From Anoxybacterium sp963668245 (lineage in GTDB: Bacteria > Bacillota > Clostridia > Peptostreptococcales > Anaerovoracaceae), in contig OY764195.2 in assembly GCA_963668245.2 (NCBI GenBank), positions 2,901,861 to 2,965,860 of the forward strand: DNA of 64,000 bases. Direction: 5' to 3'. Positions 8,375 to 16,889 of the stretch are shown here, piece by piece (position 1 is the first letter of the stretch; each line of letters starts with the position of its first letter). The translations under genes were made by a program, and so were the position numbers. The notes under the pieces are model-generated. The model searched no databases and was not told the DNA's origin. It was given only the letters and a program-made list of their open reading frames with translations.

Positions 8375-8755
8375 CTAATAGTTGAAACTAGTAACGATCA
8401 TTCTCGGCTGAGCCTCTGGCTCATCACCGGTAAATACCGGGGCATCCTTAAATTCACTGGCGAACACCTCCATCTGCTCATCTGTTAATGAAATAAACTC
8501 ACCATCATCGCTATCGCCACAAATGAAAAAAGGACCGGCAATAATGTCATTACCAATCCTTCGATTCAGCTCCATTCCATTCAATTTTCCTTCTTCATTC
8601 ACTACGGCAATGCAATTGTTATTAAGATAAACACATTCAAACATGCCCTCTACTTCAGCTTGAATCCCTTCAAGGTCATTGACCATTTCTTTTTCATATG
8701 GCATTTTCCCGGGTTCAATTTTCAGTACCTTAATCATATTTTCGTTTTTCATCAT
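8375..8755 (-). CDS. DUF3846-like protein
   Basis: This 126-residue protein shows the DUF3846 pattern: IKVLKIEPGK at the start, then a DLEGIQAEVEGMFECVYLNN segment, NEEGKLNGMELNRRIG, and IIAGPFFICGDSDDGEFISL. The family is common in phages and conjugative elements of Clostridia. Its function is unknown. The GGAGG site is good (the ATG is doubled, MM). It lies within a string of small element proteins between the oriT region and the secretion genes. It does not carry the methionine-rich ending. Confidence 0.78.
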   Translation of the reverse strand: MMKNENMIKVLKIEPGKMPYEKEMVNDLEGIQAEVEGMFECVYLNNNCIAVVNEEGKLNGMELNRRIGNDIIAGPFFICGDSDDGEFISLTDEQMEVFASEFKDAPVFTGDEPEAQPRMIVTSFNY

Positions 8756-8765
8756 CGTGTCCTCC

Positions 8766-9341
8766 TTACATTCCCATGTTTTGTTCCAGCTCAGATGGAT
8801 TGATATTTTTGCAGAAGTCGAGGTAAAGCGTCATATCAAGGCAATCCTCCTCCAAGTTAATTTCCACAATTTCTTCTCTGCCCTGAAGCTCGTTCACAAG
8901 TAAAGTCCCAATTCCGTTATTCGGTTTCACATTAAGATTGTGCTGTTCAGCGATTTCATCAAAGTACACAATCCAACTACCATTCGATGTATTTTCGGCA
9001 GCCTCCTGAAAGATTTGATCTGCTACTTGAGAGATTTGCTGATCAATATATGTCTTGATGTTTGGCATGAAGCTGATGTATCTTGCGTAGTTATAGCCGC
9101 TGCTATCAATCAAAATCCCGTCACCACTTTCTTCATTCAGTGCAAGCAGACAGTGGGTTTGTCCAGATGGGTCTGTGAACATATCTTCTTTTTTATCTGA
9201 AATAAAGGACCTATCCCTTAGTAATCCTTTTGAAAGCTCATCATATTCACTCTGGTTCATCAGCTGTATAGCTTCAATCACACATGGCTGTGTTTCTAGT
9301 TCACTTACTTTTCTAAAAAATATAGCATTTGTTTTTAGCAT
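8766..9341 (-). CDS. DUF6329-like protein with Met-rich C-terminus
   Basis: A 191-residue protein. The core DGILIDSSGYNYARYISFMP resembles DUF6329 proteins of clostridial mobile elements. I am moderately sure of this family name. No catalytic motif stands out. The last residues are ELEQNMGM, part of the shared methionine-rich ending. The start at 9341 has GGAGAA just before it. The gene lies between the M23 hydrolase and the DUF3846 gene with gaps of 10-15 bases, so it is in the same transcript. Confidence 0.6.
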   Translation of the reverse strand: MLKTNAIFFRKVSELETQPCVIEAIQLMNQSEYDELSKGLLRDRSFISDKKEDMFTDPSGQTHCLLALNEESGDGILIDSSGYNYARYISFMPNIKTYIDQQISQVADQIFQEAAENTSNGSWIVYFDEIAEQHNLNVKPNNGIGTLLVNELQGREEIVEINLEEDCLDMTLYLDFCKNINPSELEQNMGM

Positions 9342-9356
9342 TTCTCCACGTCCTTT

Positions 9357-10436
9357 CTAAGGTAAATAATTTCTTGGATTTTGTTTTTCACCGCCCACTC
9401 TGATTTCAAAATGTAGATGGTTTCCTGTACTTCTTCCAGTAGAGCCTACCTTGGCAATCTCTTGACCTACAGTTACGGGTTCTCCCTCACTAACAAGAAT
9501 TTTCGAGCAATGCCCATACAAAGTGATAACGCCACCGCCATGATCAACAACGACATGATAGCCATATCCAGAGGTTGAGTACCTCACCAACATGACAGTA
9601 CCGCTTAGAGCCGAGTAGACAGGTGTTCCTTCGGGCATCCCCAAATCTATACCACCATGCCCTCTTTTCTTTTTGGTAAAAGGATCCGCTCGATATCCAA
9701 ATTCGCTCGTCACAGCACTCCTCCAATTAGCACCGACAGGCGAACAGAATCCATCCTCACCAATGAAAGGTTCCGTTGAAACTGCAATTCCGTTTATAAA
9801 ATCGTCAAACTCACTACCGTAAGTAGGCGCAGGTTTTCCGTACAATATCCGATAATAGATTTCTGTTGCGTTTGCTTTATTTTCACTTGTGACGGTAATG
9901 CCCAATTTTTTATCTATATTTTTATAGATGGTAGGCTGGTCTTTTATTGGAACTGTAACGGTATAAACTTCAGTATGAGTTGTTCCGTCTTCACCAATCG
10001 CCGACCTTGTGCGTTCTTCATAAGTTACAAAGCAATCAACAAATGTCTTGCTGTTTACCTGGGATGGCTGCTCGGCGCCGAAATACAGAGAATAAAAAAT
10101 AGCCTTGATTCTTGTTGAATCCAGACTATCTCCACCCTCCATATTTGAACTTACCTCTTTGATCGCATCATCAAGAACAGCAAAGCTACTTCGCATATTC
10201 TCGATGTGCTCGCGGTACTCTGCCGGCACACTCCCTGCTATGGCACCTCCATGAAAGCACAGTTCAAGTGCGGTATTGTTATGATTTGCAGTCCCAGAAA
10301 GCATTCCGCAAAGGATAGCGATTAACACAATGATTGGAGACAGTATAGCAACTATCGTCCACCCAACACTTTTTCTAATTCTTTCATCACTAAGGGCCAT
10401 CGCCACAGCTCTAGCCACTAAAACTGGATCCGCCAT
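9357..10436 (-). CDS. Membrane-anchored M23 peptidoglycan hydrolase of the T4SS
   Basis: This 359-residue protein has one membrane segment near residues 24-47 and a C-terminal M23/LytM domain (about 235-359). The zinc motifs are visible: HGGIDLG (first His and Asp), YGHC and HLHFEIRVGG (HxH). Firmicute conjugation systems use such enzymes to open the cell wall for the transfer channel, in the role of VirB1. The middle region (60-230) is probably extracytoplasmic and has no known domain I can name. It overlaps no neighbour and follows the GGCT gene by six bases. Confidence 0.88.
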   Translation of the reverse strand: MADPVLVARAVAMALSDERIRKSVGWTIVAILSPIIVLIAILCGMLSGTANHNNTALELCFHGGAIAGSVPAEYREHIENMRSSFAVLDDAIKEVSSNMEGGDSLDSTRIKAIFYSLYFGAEQPSQVNSKTFVDCFVTYEERTRSAIGEDGTTHTEVYTVTVPIKDQPTIYKNIDKKLGITVTSENKANATEIYYRILYGKPAPTYGSEFDDFINGIAVSTEPFIGEDGFCSPVGANWRSAVTSEFGYRADPFTKKKRGHGGIDLGMPEGTPVYSALSGTVMLVRYSTSGYGYHVVVDHGGGVITLYGHCSKILVSEGEPVTVGQEIAKVGSTGRSTGNHLHFEIRVGGEKQNPRNYLP

Positions 10437-10442
10437 TTTATA

Positions 10443-10946
10443 TCACCACCACCCAAGTCCATACATATTATCTTGTTCGTAGTCTTCAACTTGCTCTGAT
10501 TCCATTCGTTCTTTGGTATACTCGACAGCCTGTTCTAGAATTTTCGTATCAAAACCTGAGGCCTGATAGCCTTCTTCAATGGTTTTCAAATAAAAATCAG
10601 ACGGAATGCCAAGTAGATGTCCTTCTGTCATTACATAGACAAAAGCCGACACTGACTCACCATCTACCTCAAGTTCCACAGATTCCTTGTCATAAAATCT
10701 CGGATATCCTTCATATCGGTCTAGTGCAATTTCGTCCTTGGGACCCACAGACCAAATCATTGCCGGAACAGAGCTCCCTTCTTTTGGCTCTATGGTTGCA
10801 TAAGCACCCGTTTTTGAACCTCTGAATAGCAGTTCGTAATCTTTGATTTCAGTTGTCCCCACTGGTTTTGCTGTGGGACAACGTTGTTTCATTTGGGGCA
10901 AATTCATATTGCTGCCATAGGCGATATATAGTTTTTCTTTCTGCAT
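10443..10946 (-). CDS. Gamma-glutamylcyclotransferase (AIG2-like) protein
   Basis: This 167-residue protein begins LYIAYGSNMN, the phosphate-binding YGSN motif of the GGCT fold. Further family signs are a central ATIEP strand and the ALDRYEGYPRFYDKESV stretch, which holds the usual catalytic glutamate. GGCT-like enzymes cyclise gamma-glutamyl peptides or break isopeptide bonds. It is paired with an amidoligase gene ten bases upstream, an association predicted in published comparative work on amidoligases. The C-terminus ends MYGLGWW, aromatic rather than methionine-rich. Confidence 0.88.
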   Translation of the reverse strand: MQKEKLYIAYGSNMNLPQMKQRCPTAKPVGTTEIKDYELLFRGSKTGAYATIEPKEGSSVPAMIWSVGPKDEIALDRYEGYPRFYDKESVELEVDGESVSAFVYVMTEGHLLGIPSDFYLKTIEEGYQASGFDTKILEQAVEYTKERMESEQVEDYEQDNMYGLGWW

Positions 10947-10955
10947 TTTTTCCTC

Positions 10956-12005
10956 CTACATTCCCATAGACATAGAAAAAGCAGGAGAATCTTCCTCCTG
11001 CTGAATTTCTTCAATGGCTACATATTCCGTTTGATTTATTACTGATTCACTAGGTTCAATGAGCTCTTGCTCTTTTTTCTTTCGAAGCCTTTCTTTCTGT
11101 GCAATGGCCTGTTCTGGGGACTTCCATGCAATGTTCCCTTCAAGATGATCTAGCAGATGCTTTCGTGCTGTTTTGAATTCATCTCCGATAAGACCAAGGC
11201 GTAGAAGCCAAACACGGAACGTATATTTCTCATTGTCTGATACCGTTTTGATAGGACTTGCTGAGCGTTGGTTGTAGGCTTGCGCTGTGATTGCCATACA
11301 GAACTGAACATAAGCTTTCGCCTTACCTGCATGAAGAGCTCCATTAAACGCTCTGAATTCAATTGTCCCCTTTTGAAAGACAGAATGAAGATTAAGGCAG
11401 TGATACCTACTATCATGATAATGCTGATAGCTACCATCATTCCCCTTGTACCACAGGTTCTGCAGTTGATTTATGGTTTTGGGCTTTTGGCGGTTCATGC
11501 TTTCGAGAAACTCTGAATCTATTTTCTTGCAATAGCGCCGTTCTCTCTGTGAATCCACCTGTAAAGCTCGGTAGACCATATCCTCTTTTGAAGCAATAAT
11601 GTTCACCAAATTCCTGAGCTGATAAGCTTCAAAGGGTGCTGCATTGATGTGAATATGAATGCCACAGGATTTATTACTGAAAGCCCCTGCCTCTCTAAGC
11701 ACTCGAATCATCTCCTGAATCTTTTCAATGTCCTCATACCTACAAATCGGACTTACCAGTTCAACACTGTAATCTCGGTCGGCAATCTGCTTGCGATTCC
11801 CCACTTTTTTCTGACACTGAATGCTGGCATCGCTGACCAGTTTCCACTTTCGATTTTCATTATCGGCAACAGTATAAGTGCCGTACCCACCCCCCTCATA
11901 ATCCGTATAGCCGCCAAGATATTCTGAAAGCACCTCGGCAGCTCTTTGCCTTGTAATGCCTGTCATTTCAATTTCAATTCCGAATTTCTGTTCTCGTAGG
12001 TCCAT
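10956..12005 (-). CDS. Putative amidoligase with Met-rich C-terminus
   Basis: This 349-residue protein of the COOH-NH2 ligase family (glutamine-synthetase-like fold) is expected to form an amide bond using ATP. It starts with FGIEIEMTGI, whose glutamates bind metal, and has CGIHIHINA (HxH motif) and ELVSPIC. The LNLHSVFQKGTIEFRAFNG stretch is also typical. Substrates are unknown. Partnership with the adjacent GGCT suggests a reversible peptide tag. It ends SPAFSMSMGM, sharing the methionine-rich tail with several other element proteins. Confidence 0.88.
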   Translation of the reverse strand: MDLREQKFGIEIEMTGITRQRAAEVLSEYLGGYTDYEGGGYGTYTVADNENRKWKLVSDASIQCQKKVGNRKQIADRDYSVELVSPICRYEDIEKIQEMIRVLREAGAFSNKSCGIHIHINAAPFEAYQLRNLVNIIASKEDMVYRALQVDSQRERRYCKKIDSEFLESMNRQKPKTINQLQNLWYKGNDGSYQHYHDSRYHCLNLHSVFQKGTIEFRAFNGALHAGKAKAYVQFCMAITAQAYNQRSASPIKTVSDNEKYTFRVWLLRLGLIGDEFKTARKHLLDHLEGNIAWKSPEQAIAQKERLRKKKEQELIEPSESVINQTEYVAIEEIQQEEDSPAFSMSMGM

Positions 12006-12017
12006 GGTTTCACCGCC

Positions 12018-14336
12018 TTACCATGTTCGGTGATCATTGATTGTTCCTTTGATTCCATCAATTTTTAGAAGCTTTCCTACTTCTTCAAACAGACTCATCA
12101 ATTTTTCTCTTCGGTAGGCATCAATGAGTTCATCACGGCAACTGGCATTCAAATGATTCAGTTGTTTTACTACCTGTAGCACTTCAACTTCAAGCTCCAA
12201 TTGCTTATAACCCAATCCCTTACTTTGATTTAGAAAACTGCTCAGTATCTGGTCGAACCTTTCAATGTCATCGATTGAATAACAGTAATAAGCCTCGAAA
12301 GGATTATCATAGATTTCTCCATCCATGCATCTTCTAATCTGACTAATAAGTCTTTGCCTTTCTTCTGTCTCTGCTTTTATATATTGCTCCATTAGGCATA
12401 GCAGATCGTTTACTTGATCGGGTGTATAGGTAATGCAAGCTTTCATATCGGCGATGATCTCGTCCTTCTTGTTTCTAAGTTCCACTAGATTTCTCTGGGT
12501 ATTCATTATCTTCCACCCGCCTTTCCAAACAGTTTTTTCTTTATATGCCGGGGCATGTACAGCGAGGTTATATCGTTCATTCCCACACTTATACAAGCAG
12601 ACGCCTCGCTGAGGGAACTTAATCAGGTTGTACTCTGACTCTTCTAACTGCAAGGTGTCCATGTAAAATTGCTTATCGATATTGCCTGCATTAAATAAAA
12701 ACGTATGCGTAGGGATGGAGAACAGCGGTTTTGTCAGTTCCCTAATCCCCTCGATATTAAAATCTTCAAGGTTTTGAGAACTTAGAATGACCGATGATTC
12801 TTTCTTACGCACACGTTTCATAAAGTTTCGAATATATTCAATTGCTGTGAGATTGGTCAAGAACAGATATAGTTCATCAATCCCGGCTGCTGTATTTCCT
12901 TCCGTCAGAAGCTTGTCGCTCATGAAGGACAGTATGTTAAAGAGCAAAGCGTTTTTAACATTTCGACTAGCTTGTAGCAGGCCCTTCACGCCAAACACAA
13001 TGAAGCGATTCGATGAGATGTTGGTATGTCCATTGAAGAATTTACTTTCAGCCCCCTTACACATGGAGTGAAGCCCAAGGAGTATTTCCTGAAGCAATTC
13101 TGTCGTATAAAGTTGAAATTTGCCTTTGTCATAGTTTTGATATTCCTCTTCTATCAACTGGTAAAGGTCTGAAAGGATCGGATAGTCATTGGAACTTAAG
13201 CTTTTAAAATTGGTATTGTCACTGATATTCCACTTGCTATATAGCTTGCCAAGCATAATTTCAATGACATCGATATGCTTATCATCAAAGTCTTTATAGC
13301 ATCTGAAAAAGTCTTTTAAGAATGAAATGTGCTGACTGAGTTTTGTTGCCTGTCTAAAAGCAATCGGTGCATCCTTATCTTGTGGCGATCCACCCTCATC
13401 CCATGTTTTGGGTTCAAGCGGATTGATCATGTACTCACCAGACATCAAATCTACAAAGCATCCACCGATGTTATCTGCTAGTTCCACATACTCATGCTCC
13501 GGATCAAGGCAAATGATATTCTTGCCAGATTCCAGTATGTTGCACAAAATGAGTTTCAAAAGATAGCTCTTGCCCTGACCAGAGTTTCCTAAGATGAGGA
13601 TACAAGGATTGGTTTTGTCATCATCTCTCTTGTCAAAATCTACGATGACATTGGATCCGTACTTGTCTCTGCCTAAATAAAAGCCGTTGCTATCAGTCTT
13701 CCCAGAATAGTTGAAGGGGTATAAGTTAGCGACTGAGGATGCTGGAAGCACCCTTTCATACTGACTGCCGAACACATTTCTACCCGTTGGTCCGACACAC
13801 ATAAAACCCTGCTGCTGTCTAAGCATCAACCGATCCACATTCAATTTGCTTCTTACAAGTTCAGTCAAAACATCCGTCTGCAAGAGCTTTAAGCCATCCA
13901 TATCACTAGCAGTAAGTTCAATATAAACAGCACAGTGAAGCAGTGGTTCTCTATTTCGGTGCATGGTAGATACCAAGGTAACCACATCTTGAAGGTTGCT
14001 TTCGGCTGTGACGGTTTGCTGAAGATCATTCGTGCTTGTGGAATGCATTCGGTTCTTGTTGGCTGCATTGTGTATGATTTTCTTTTCCTCTGTTGCTGTC
14101 ACCTGTCTTGTATAGATACGTAATGTAACTCCATCTTTTTCTCCCAAGTGTCTGAGAATTGCTTGCTCATTGGTGCTTGTCGGATACTCTCGGAGTGCCC
14201 AAACACAGCGAAATGTGTTACCGCAGATGAAATGATCCACGTTGAACTTGATGACTGATGGAGCAATCATGTCGACAAAGGCTTTTATTTTTTCACTATC
14301 ATAACTGGACAACTTCTCACTTCTTTTTTTACTCAC
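12018..14336 (-). CDS. VirB4-like conjugation ATPase
   Basis: This 772-residue motor of the type IV secretion channel has Walker A GNSGQGKS at residues 250-257 and an acidic Walker B region AGIDELYLFL near 490. The N-terminal 200 residues form the VirB4/CagE-type domain. GTG at 14336 is the start. It overlaps the end of the upstream gene by eight bases, which implies translational coupling. The last 150 residues (after NTQRNLVELRNKKDEI) are a helical extension beyond the usual core. Confidence 0.92.
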   Translation of the reverse strand: MSKKRSEKLSSYDSEKIKAFVDMIAPSVIKFNVDHFICGNTFRCVWALREYPTSTNEQAILRHLGEKDGVTLRIYTRQVTATEEKKIIHNAANKNRMHSTSTNDLQQTVTAESNLQDVVTLVSTMHRNREPLLHCAVYIELTASDMDGLKLLQTDVLTELVRSKLNVDRLMLRQQQGFMCVGPTGRNVFGSQYERVLPASSVANLYPFNYSGKTDSNGFYLGRDKYGSNVIVDFDKRDDDKTNPCILILGNSGQGKSYLLKLILCNILESGKNIICLDPEHEYVELADNIGGCFVDLMSGEYMINPLEPKTWDEGGSPQDKDAPIAFRQATKLSQHISFLKDFFRCYKDFDDKHIDVIEIMLGKLYSKWNISDNTNFKSLSSNDYPILSDLYQLIEEEYQNYDKGKFQLYTTELLQEILLGLHSMCKGAESKFFNGHTNISSNRFIVFGVKGLLQASRNVKNALLFNILSFMSDKLLTEGNTAAGIDELYLFLTNLTAIEYIRNFMKRVRKKESSVILSSQNLEDFNIEGIRELTKPLFSIPTHTFLFNAGNIDKQFYMDTLQLEESEYNLIKFPQRGVCLYKCGNERYNLAVHAPAYKEKTVWKGGWKIMNTQRNLVELRNKKDEIIADMKACITYTPDQVNDLLCLMEQYIKAETEERQRLISQIRRCMDGEIYDNPFEAYYCYSIDDIERFDQILSSFLNQSKGLGYKQLELEVEVLQVVKQLNHLNASCRDELIDAYRREKLMSLFEEVGKLLKIDGIKGTINDHRTW

Positions 14337-14934
14337 CGATAATCACCCACCTTTCGCCATCATAATCCTCAAACTTCTCAGTCGTTACATTCTGCTCGTA
14401 GTAGACTCCGAGTAATCGCTTTATGTCAGCATTGTCTGCTCGTCTAGCAGTAAAGCCTTGATCTTTAAGGCTTTTTTCAATTCTTGATAGATAAGGAAAC
14501 ACATCTGAAGCATTATCTTTCTGACCTTTCTCATCGCCTCTGTTTAATCTAATAATGATTAGAAACTCTCGAGCAGTAGCCATTTGAACCTGCATTCGAT
14601 CAAGATTCGTACTGTCCATTTGAAGTAGTTTTCTAATCACTGGATTTGATTCTTCCTCCATTCTTTTTTTCAGGTATTGCTTGTTTTCATCAAAGTTCTC
14701 TTTCGAGTTTAGACAAAGCATTTCAATCTCAGCAATTCCTTTAAGTACAGTCATCAAGGCATAGATCCTCGCACTGACTGTTGATTCTGATAAAACAGAA
14801 ATGTTTGTCGGATGGATGATGAAATAGATGAGCTCCCCGAAAGGTGTTTTGATGCTGTAATCCGTAATCTCATCAATACCAATAAGCTCTTTTGTAGACT
14901 GCTTTTGTTTTTCTTTCTGACGCTTATTCTTCAA
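14329..14934 (-). CDS. T4SS accessory protein, VirB4 N-domain-like
   Basis: TTG at 14934 is preferred because GGAGGTTATAGAG stands right before it; it follows the PrgI gene stop at 14937. The product is about 201 residues, with a basic start (LKNKRQKEKQKQ), a strand-rich centre (GELIYFIIHPTNISVL) and a long helix. It looks like the small TrsD/TraC-type proteins encoded beside VirB4 in Gram-positive conjugation operons, but I cannot name the family with confidence. The position between VirB3-like and VirB4-like genes supports a role in the channel. Confidence 0.55.
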   Translation of the reverse strand: MKNKRQKEKQKQSTKELIGIDEITDYSIKTPFGELIYFIIHPTNISVLSESTVSARIYALMTVLKGIAEIEMLCLNSKENFDENKQYLKKRMEEESNPVIRKLLQMDSTNLDRMQVQMATAREFLIIIRLNRGDEKGQKDNASDVFPYLSRIEKSLKDQGFTARRADNADIKRLLGVYYEQNVTTEKFEDYDGERWVIIGE

Positions 14935-14936
14935 CT

Positions 14937-15194
14937 CTATAACCTCCATTCATACGTTTGTTGCTTCAAAATAAAAAAGGCACAGGCATATCGGATAAAA
15001 TCCATAATACTTGTGTCTTCAAATCGGATTGCTAGAAAGGCATAGACTGCTGTTATCGCAACGGGAACCATGATTCCAGTCTGTGAAAGTGCAAAGACAG
15101 AAATCAGCAGTCCTACACCTATAATTCCAATATCTTTTAGTTCCCAAAGCCAAAGTGTGGCTTTAGCTTTCAGATTGTCAGGGTACATATACAT
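14937..15194 (-). CDS. PrgI/VirB3-like membrane protein
   Basis: An 85-residue protein beginning MYMYPDNLKAKATLWLWELK, the usual start of PrgI family proteins, followed by two close membrane segments (about 22-40 and 44-58). PrgI-type proteins take the VirB3 position in Gram-positive secretion systems and partner VirB4. The gene stop overlaps the ribosome binding site of the next gene. Its own start abuts the end of the methyltransferase gene (15195). Confidence 0.82.
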   Translation of the reverse strand: MYMYPDNLKAKATLWLWELKDIGIIGVGLLISVFALSQTGIMVPVAITAVYAFLAIRFEDTSIMDFIRYACAFFILKQQTYEWRL

Positions 15195-16499
15195 CTATCG
15201 CTCCTCCTCTTGCCTGATTTTTCTCAAAAAACAAGCAATTCCATGCATAATAAAATCTACACATGGAACTGCTACACTATTTCCGAGAGCTTTATATCTC
15301 GGACTATCTGATGCTTTTGGAATATCTGTCCACCCATCTGGAAAGCCTTGAAGTCTTTCACATTCTAGTGGGGTTAATCTCCGAACAAGATTTATTGAGG
15401 ATGTTCTTTTATCAATTTCAGTATCCTCAGTTTTCTCAGATGTCATCTCTTGATAGTCTATTATGCATTTATCTTGACTCACATATTGATTTCCAATTCC
15501 TTTTTCATCACCTACACACAAGGCTCCAACGATATTCTGGTAGGCTTTCGGGATTGAACATACAGCGTGGATGTCTGCTGTAGTCAAGGTATAGCTTATA
15601 TTTTCTTGAAAGCCACAACCATTCCCACCATTCTTATCTTGCCGAGTGATGATGTTACTTGCTATACAATAACTTTCGTCATTCATGTGTTTTGAAACCA
15701 AAGGAACATTATTACCTCCTGTCCCGTATGTTGCTGCAATGGTGGGAGCTACATGCAGTGGACCAGTATATCTACAGTCCTTCGCATGATTATCGAAAAG
15801 TAATTCAGTTTCTCCCCTTTCTGATTCAACACCCTTTTGAAAGTGCTGAGTTACAATCGGCAGATGCCCTCCCATGCAAGCTCTTAACGTGGATGTAATA
15901 TTCTCAGTTATATCCATCCGATTACCACCTTGGTCGTTAAGGCAAATCATAGGCTCTGTAATAAAGGTCTGCATCTGCATATTTTGAGTTGCCATTAACG
16001 CACCGGATATTCCATTTAGATCAATGCCCTCGTTTCGTTGATTGATGTGATATGATCTCAATTCTGTTGCCAAATTGTTCGATAAATCTTGATCCAAATG
16101 AGTGATACCTGCCTGAATTTCGAGAGCCTTTTTAAGTTGAAATGGTAGTTCTTTATCTCTAGCTTTCGACCTTCTAAGTATTCCTAAGCAAGCGGTCTTG
16201 CTCAAATAATATTTTGGGAGCGGTGTATCCTCCAAAATCTGCGACAAGAAAGATTCTTTTGCGTCGTTGGGCGACACCCCAGTGTTGAGCATCGAGAACT
16301 CTCCAAGCAACGGAGAATTGACTTCCCAAAATGCACCCAGCAGATTTCCATACCCCTCCCGGAGGTCGAGGTATAAGTATGTTGTTGTCAGCAATTCTTG
16401 CGGTTTCCTCAAGAACTGCTTTGAAATCTTCTCCTTCTGCTGATGAAAATGCTCCAGGGACGTTTTCCCAAACGAAGAATCGAGGTCGCACAAGGTCAT
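15195..16499 (-). CDS. Split C5-cytosine methyltransferase, C-terminal subunit
   Basis: ATG at 16499 is chosen for the GAGG eight bases upstream (a TTG at 16526 is also possible). The product has about 434 residues. The last 60 residues hold the C5-MTase target and cofactor motifs RRLTPLECERLQGFPDGWT (motif IX region) and RYKALGNSVAVP (motif X). The first 130 residues, with FLSQILEDTPLPKYYLS and GILRRSKARDKELP, are a separate domain read in a different frame from the N-terminal subunit gene that it overlaps. The middle has three loose repeats of a GG...tL.a pattern, as in phage-type enzymes. Confidence 0.8.
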   Translation of the reverse strand: MTLCDLDSSFGKTSLEHFHQQKEKISKQFLRKPQELLTTTYLYLDLREGYGNLLGAFWEVNSPLLGEFSMLNTGVSPNDAKESFLSQILEDTPLPKYYLSKTACLGILRRSKARDKELPFQLKKALEIQAGITHLDQDLSNNLATELRSYHINQRNEGIDLNGISGALMATQNMQMQTFITEPMICLNDQGGNRMDITENITSTLRACMGGHLPIVTQHFQKGVESERGETELLFDNHAKDCRYTGPLHVAPTIAATYGTGGNNVPLVSKHMNDESYCIASNIITRQDKNGGNGCGFQENISYTLTTADIHAVCSIPKAYQNIVGALCVGDEKGIGNQYVSQDKCIIDYQEMTSEKTEDTEIDKRTSSINLVRRLTPLECERLQGFPDGWTDIPKASDSPRYKALGNSVAVPCVDFIMHGIACFLRKIRQEEER

Positions 16500-16836
16500 T
16501 TGTTTTGCCTCGTTTTCCATCTTCAATCCTCATTTCTTTCGTTATCCTTATCTGTTCCATGAAAAGCCCTGATCGCTCACCGGCAAGTCCAGCTCTTTGT
16601 CCTGCAACAGATAAATCCTGACAAGGAGATCCTCCACAAATAATGTCCACAACAGGAAGGGTATCTCCACTAAGTTTTGTAATATCCCCTACGTGAAGCA
16701 TTTCAGGAAATCTTATTTTTGTGACCTCAATTGGAAAACTCTCAATTTCACTTGCCCACAATGGAACAATACCATTGTGGACTGCTGCAAGTGGAAAACC
16801 TCCAATTCCATCAAAGAGGCTTCCCATAGTAATCAT
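16174..16836 (-). CDS. Split C5-cytosine methyltransferase, N-terminal subunit
   Basis: A 220-residue protein with the catalytic part of a DNA cytosine-5 methyltransferase: SLFDGIGGFPLA (AdoMet-binding motif I), CGGSPCQDLSVAG (motif IV with the catalytic Cys), WENVPGA (motif VI) and AQRRKRIFLVADFGG (motif VIII). It ends shortly after motif VIII, so motifs IX and X must come from the next gene. The two genes overlap by about 326 bp in different frames. GGGAGG precedes the ATG. The layout resembles the two-gene enzyme M.AquI, so a two-subunit enzyme is plausible. Confidence 0.85.
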   Translation of the reverse strand: MITMGSLFDGIGGFPLAAVHNGIVPLWASEIESFPIEVTKIRFPEMLHVGDITKLSGDTLPVVDIICGGSPCQDLSVAGQRAGLAGERSGLFMEQIRITKEMRIEDGKRGKTNDLVRPRFFVWENVPGAFSSAEGEDFKAVLEETARIADNNILIPRPPGGVWKSAGCILGSQFSVAWRVLDAQHWGVAQRRKRIFLVADFGGYTAPKILFEQDRLLRNT

Positions 16837-16889
16837 GACAACGCCTCCCTTTGTGCCTTTCGTAACATTTTATATTCCTCCCGATTAAT

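Noticed and set aside
15195..16836. Methyltransferase split as a plain sequencing error
   Set aside because: A single indel would not give two protein-like frames over more than 300 bp, and the second gene has its own ribosome site.
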